DNA of 64,000 nt from Smittia aterrima (taxonomy: Eukaryota; Arthropoda; Insecta; Diptera; Chironomidae): positions 5,518,001 to 5,582,000 of the forward strand of contig CP093831.1 in assembly GCA_033063855.1 (NCBI GenBank), given 5' to 3'. The position numbers and the translations under genes were made by a program. The notes beneath the pieces were generated by a model. It was given only the letters and a program-made list of their open reading frames with translations, did no database searches and was not told the DNA's origin. Shown here piece by piece: positions 62,536-64,000 of the stretch. The first letter of the stretch is position 1; each line of letters begins with the position of its first letter.

Positions 62536-64000
62536 GTGAGTTGAGTTCTGCTTTCTAAGCTTAACTGTAAAGTTTTATAAATTGTTCTTCCTATTTCATT
62601 CTTTTCGCGCTTACACAAACTCTAATTTTCCATTTATTTATCATACAAAGTATGAACACCGTCGGCAATTCAATTGATTTAAAGATTAAGTGAACGAAGC
62701 AAAGAGCGAAATATTTTATCTCGAGAGGAATCGATGGAAGACAGTGAAAATTTTCTTCAATGAAAATAAACAATTTTCGCGTAAATCGAAATTAAATTAA
62801 TTATGAGACGACTCTCTCTTTCCATTTCTGGGATTTTTAAAGAAAACTTTCTCATGAATTCATTTCAAAAATAGATCGCGAATGCAACTCTTTTCTTAAA
62901 TCCCATTCGGTCTCGTTACACACTCGAGGCGAGATTGTTGTGTGTATGGAAAGTATTTTTTGTTCTGGCTCGCGTTTGTTTAACGCCACAGTGAGAGCAT
63001 TCAAACATCAATAACCTTGACTTGATGCCTTCAATTTATGGCATCGGAACAGCTTAAGCTCGAGAAGAAACAACAACAAGAGAGAGCTTATTTACATTTA
63101 TACTCTATTTTAATGCACGATATTTTATGCTGTTATTGGAATATATGGAAATTAAATTCTTGTAGTTTTCTTCTTTCCTTCGGCGATCAGAGGATTTGAA
63201 ATTTATTCGCTGTAACTTCTTAATGAAAATAAATTAAAAACTAATCAGTTGAAGCGTATTGCATTGAACGGAACTTAAAGACACAAACACAACAACCAGT
63301 TATCAAGCTTAATTCAATCAAATCACAAGTGAAACGTGCGACAATTAATTTGGAATGCAAATAACCTTGACTTAAACGACTGAAGGTTTTCCGCGACCGT
63401 TGCTTGGGCAATCAATTAAATATTGAAAGTCTATGCAAGCGCAAGGAGAAATGAAAAATCAAACAGTAGTTTCTTCCACTGACGTCTAATATTTCTTTAT
63501 CGTTCGCTCGTTGCTCTCGCCCCTACGATAGCATCGAAACGACTCCGCAGCTAATGCTGGATCTATTAATTATAATTTAATCACTGGCTGCAGTCAAGTC
63601 GCCCTCTCAGGCTGTAAGTCATTCGGCAGCACACGAAGCCTCCGTCGAATGAGAAAATATTGTCAATTTCGTTTCAAGTTGCAATTCAGTTGCAGCGAGA
63701 AGAAATGAATTCAATTAATTCTCGAGAAGCTGTTATCGCGATGTGATCATGGACTCGCTGCTGTTGCTGCAATTTTGCCATTGATGCAAATAAGTTGCTT
63801 CGCTTTATCTCAAGAAAAATGTTTACAAATAGTTGCATGAGAGAAGAATCGAGTTTGAAAGTGTTTATTAATAAGTCATAAACATTTGTCTCGAATTTGT
63901 TGCCACGGCCTCCTTTGGCAGTCCCAGCAATTAAAAATGTTTACAAGAGATTCCTTCCAGAGATATTTTGGCATGCAAGAGCTGGAAATGAGTTATGGAC
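62536..64000 (+). other. Start of intron 3 of the putative EGR gene
   Basis: From the GTGAGT donor to the window edge, 1465 nt without a recognisable exon. No C2H2 zinc-finger coding sequence is present, so the diagnostic exon lies further right. Confidence 0.55.

Overview
The window looks like nuclear DNA of an insect, most likely a lower (nematoceran, midge-like) dipteran. This rests on eight protein-coding genes that keep GT..AG introns of 52-86 nt, clear insect/metazoan orthologues, AATAAA poly(A) signals, and an AT-rich, CpG-tolerant background without recognisable transposons. I cannot name the species. There are no bacterial, CRISPR or viral features, and I recognised no tRNA or rRNA genes.

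Layout. (1) 1-11.5 kb is a gene-dense housekeeping/ciliary block: the 3' end of an AT-hook-like gene (+), a UBTD-type ubiquitin-domain protein (-), SDHAF2 (+), MLH1 (-), CCDC25 (+), ZMYND10 (+) and a secreted PEBP-family protein (+). UBTD/SDHAF2 and MLH1/CCDC25 are head-to-head pairs with short shared promoter regions. SDHAF2/MLH1 are tail-to-tail, with only 59 bp between stop codons. (2) 11.5-22.8 kb is mostly non-coding and holds two isolated minus-strand genes: a secreted double-TIL protease inhibitor and a CCCH-finger/Tudor protein. (3) 22.8-44.4 kb is a gene desert of about 21.6 kb. (4) 44.4-64 kb holds the 5' half of a long-intron plus-strand gene. Three in-frame, phase-1 exons (44411-44888, 47036-47158, 61927-62535) encode a low-complexity Ser/Asn/Gln/His-rich N-terminus. 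My best guess is the EGR-family transcription factor stripe; its zinc fingers would lie beyond the right edge.

The most interesting signal is regulatory. The desert, the long intron and the PEBP-TIL gap contain several copies of the EGR/Zif268 9-mer GCGKGGGCG, including one about 1 kb upstream of the third exon of the putative EGR gene. There are also six TGACGTCA (CRE) palindromes confined to 43-60 kb, one CArG box, and six exact copies of a 13-mer (TTTATGAATGAAA). Together these suggest an autoregulated, signal-responsive developmental locus, with the desert and introns as its cis-regulatory domain. The locus identity and motif functions are inference; the exon structures of the other genes are well supported by family similarity and splice-site agreement.
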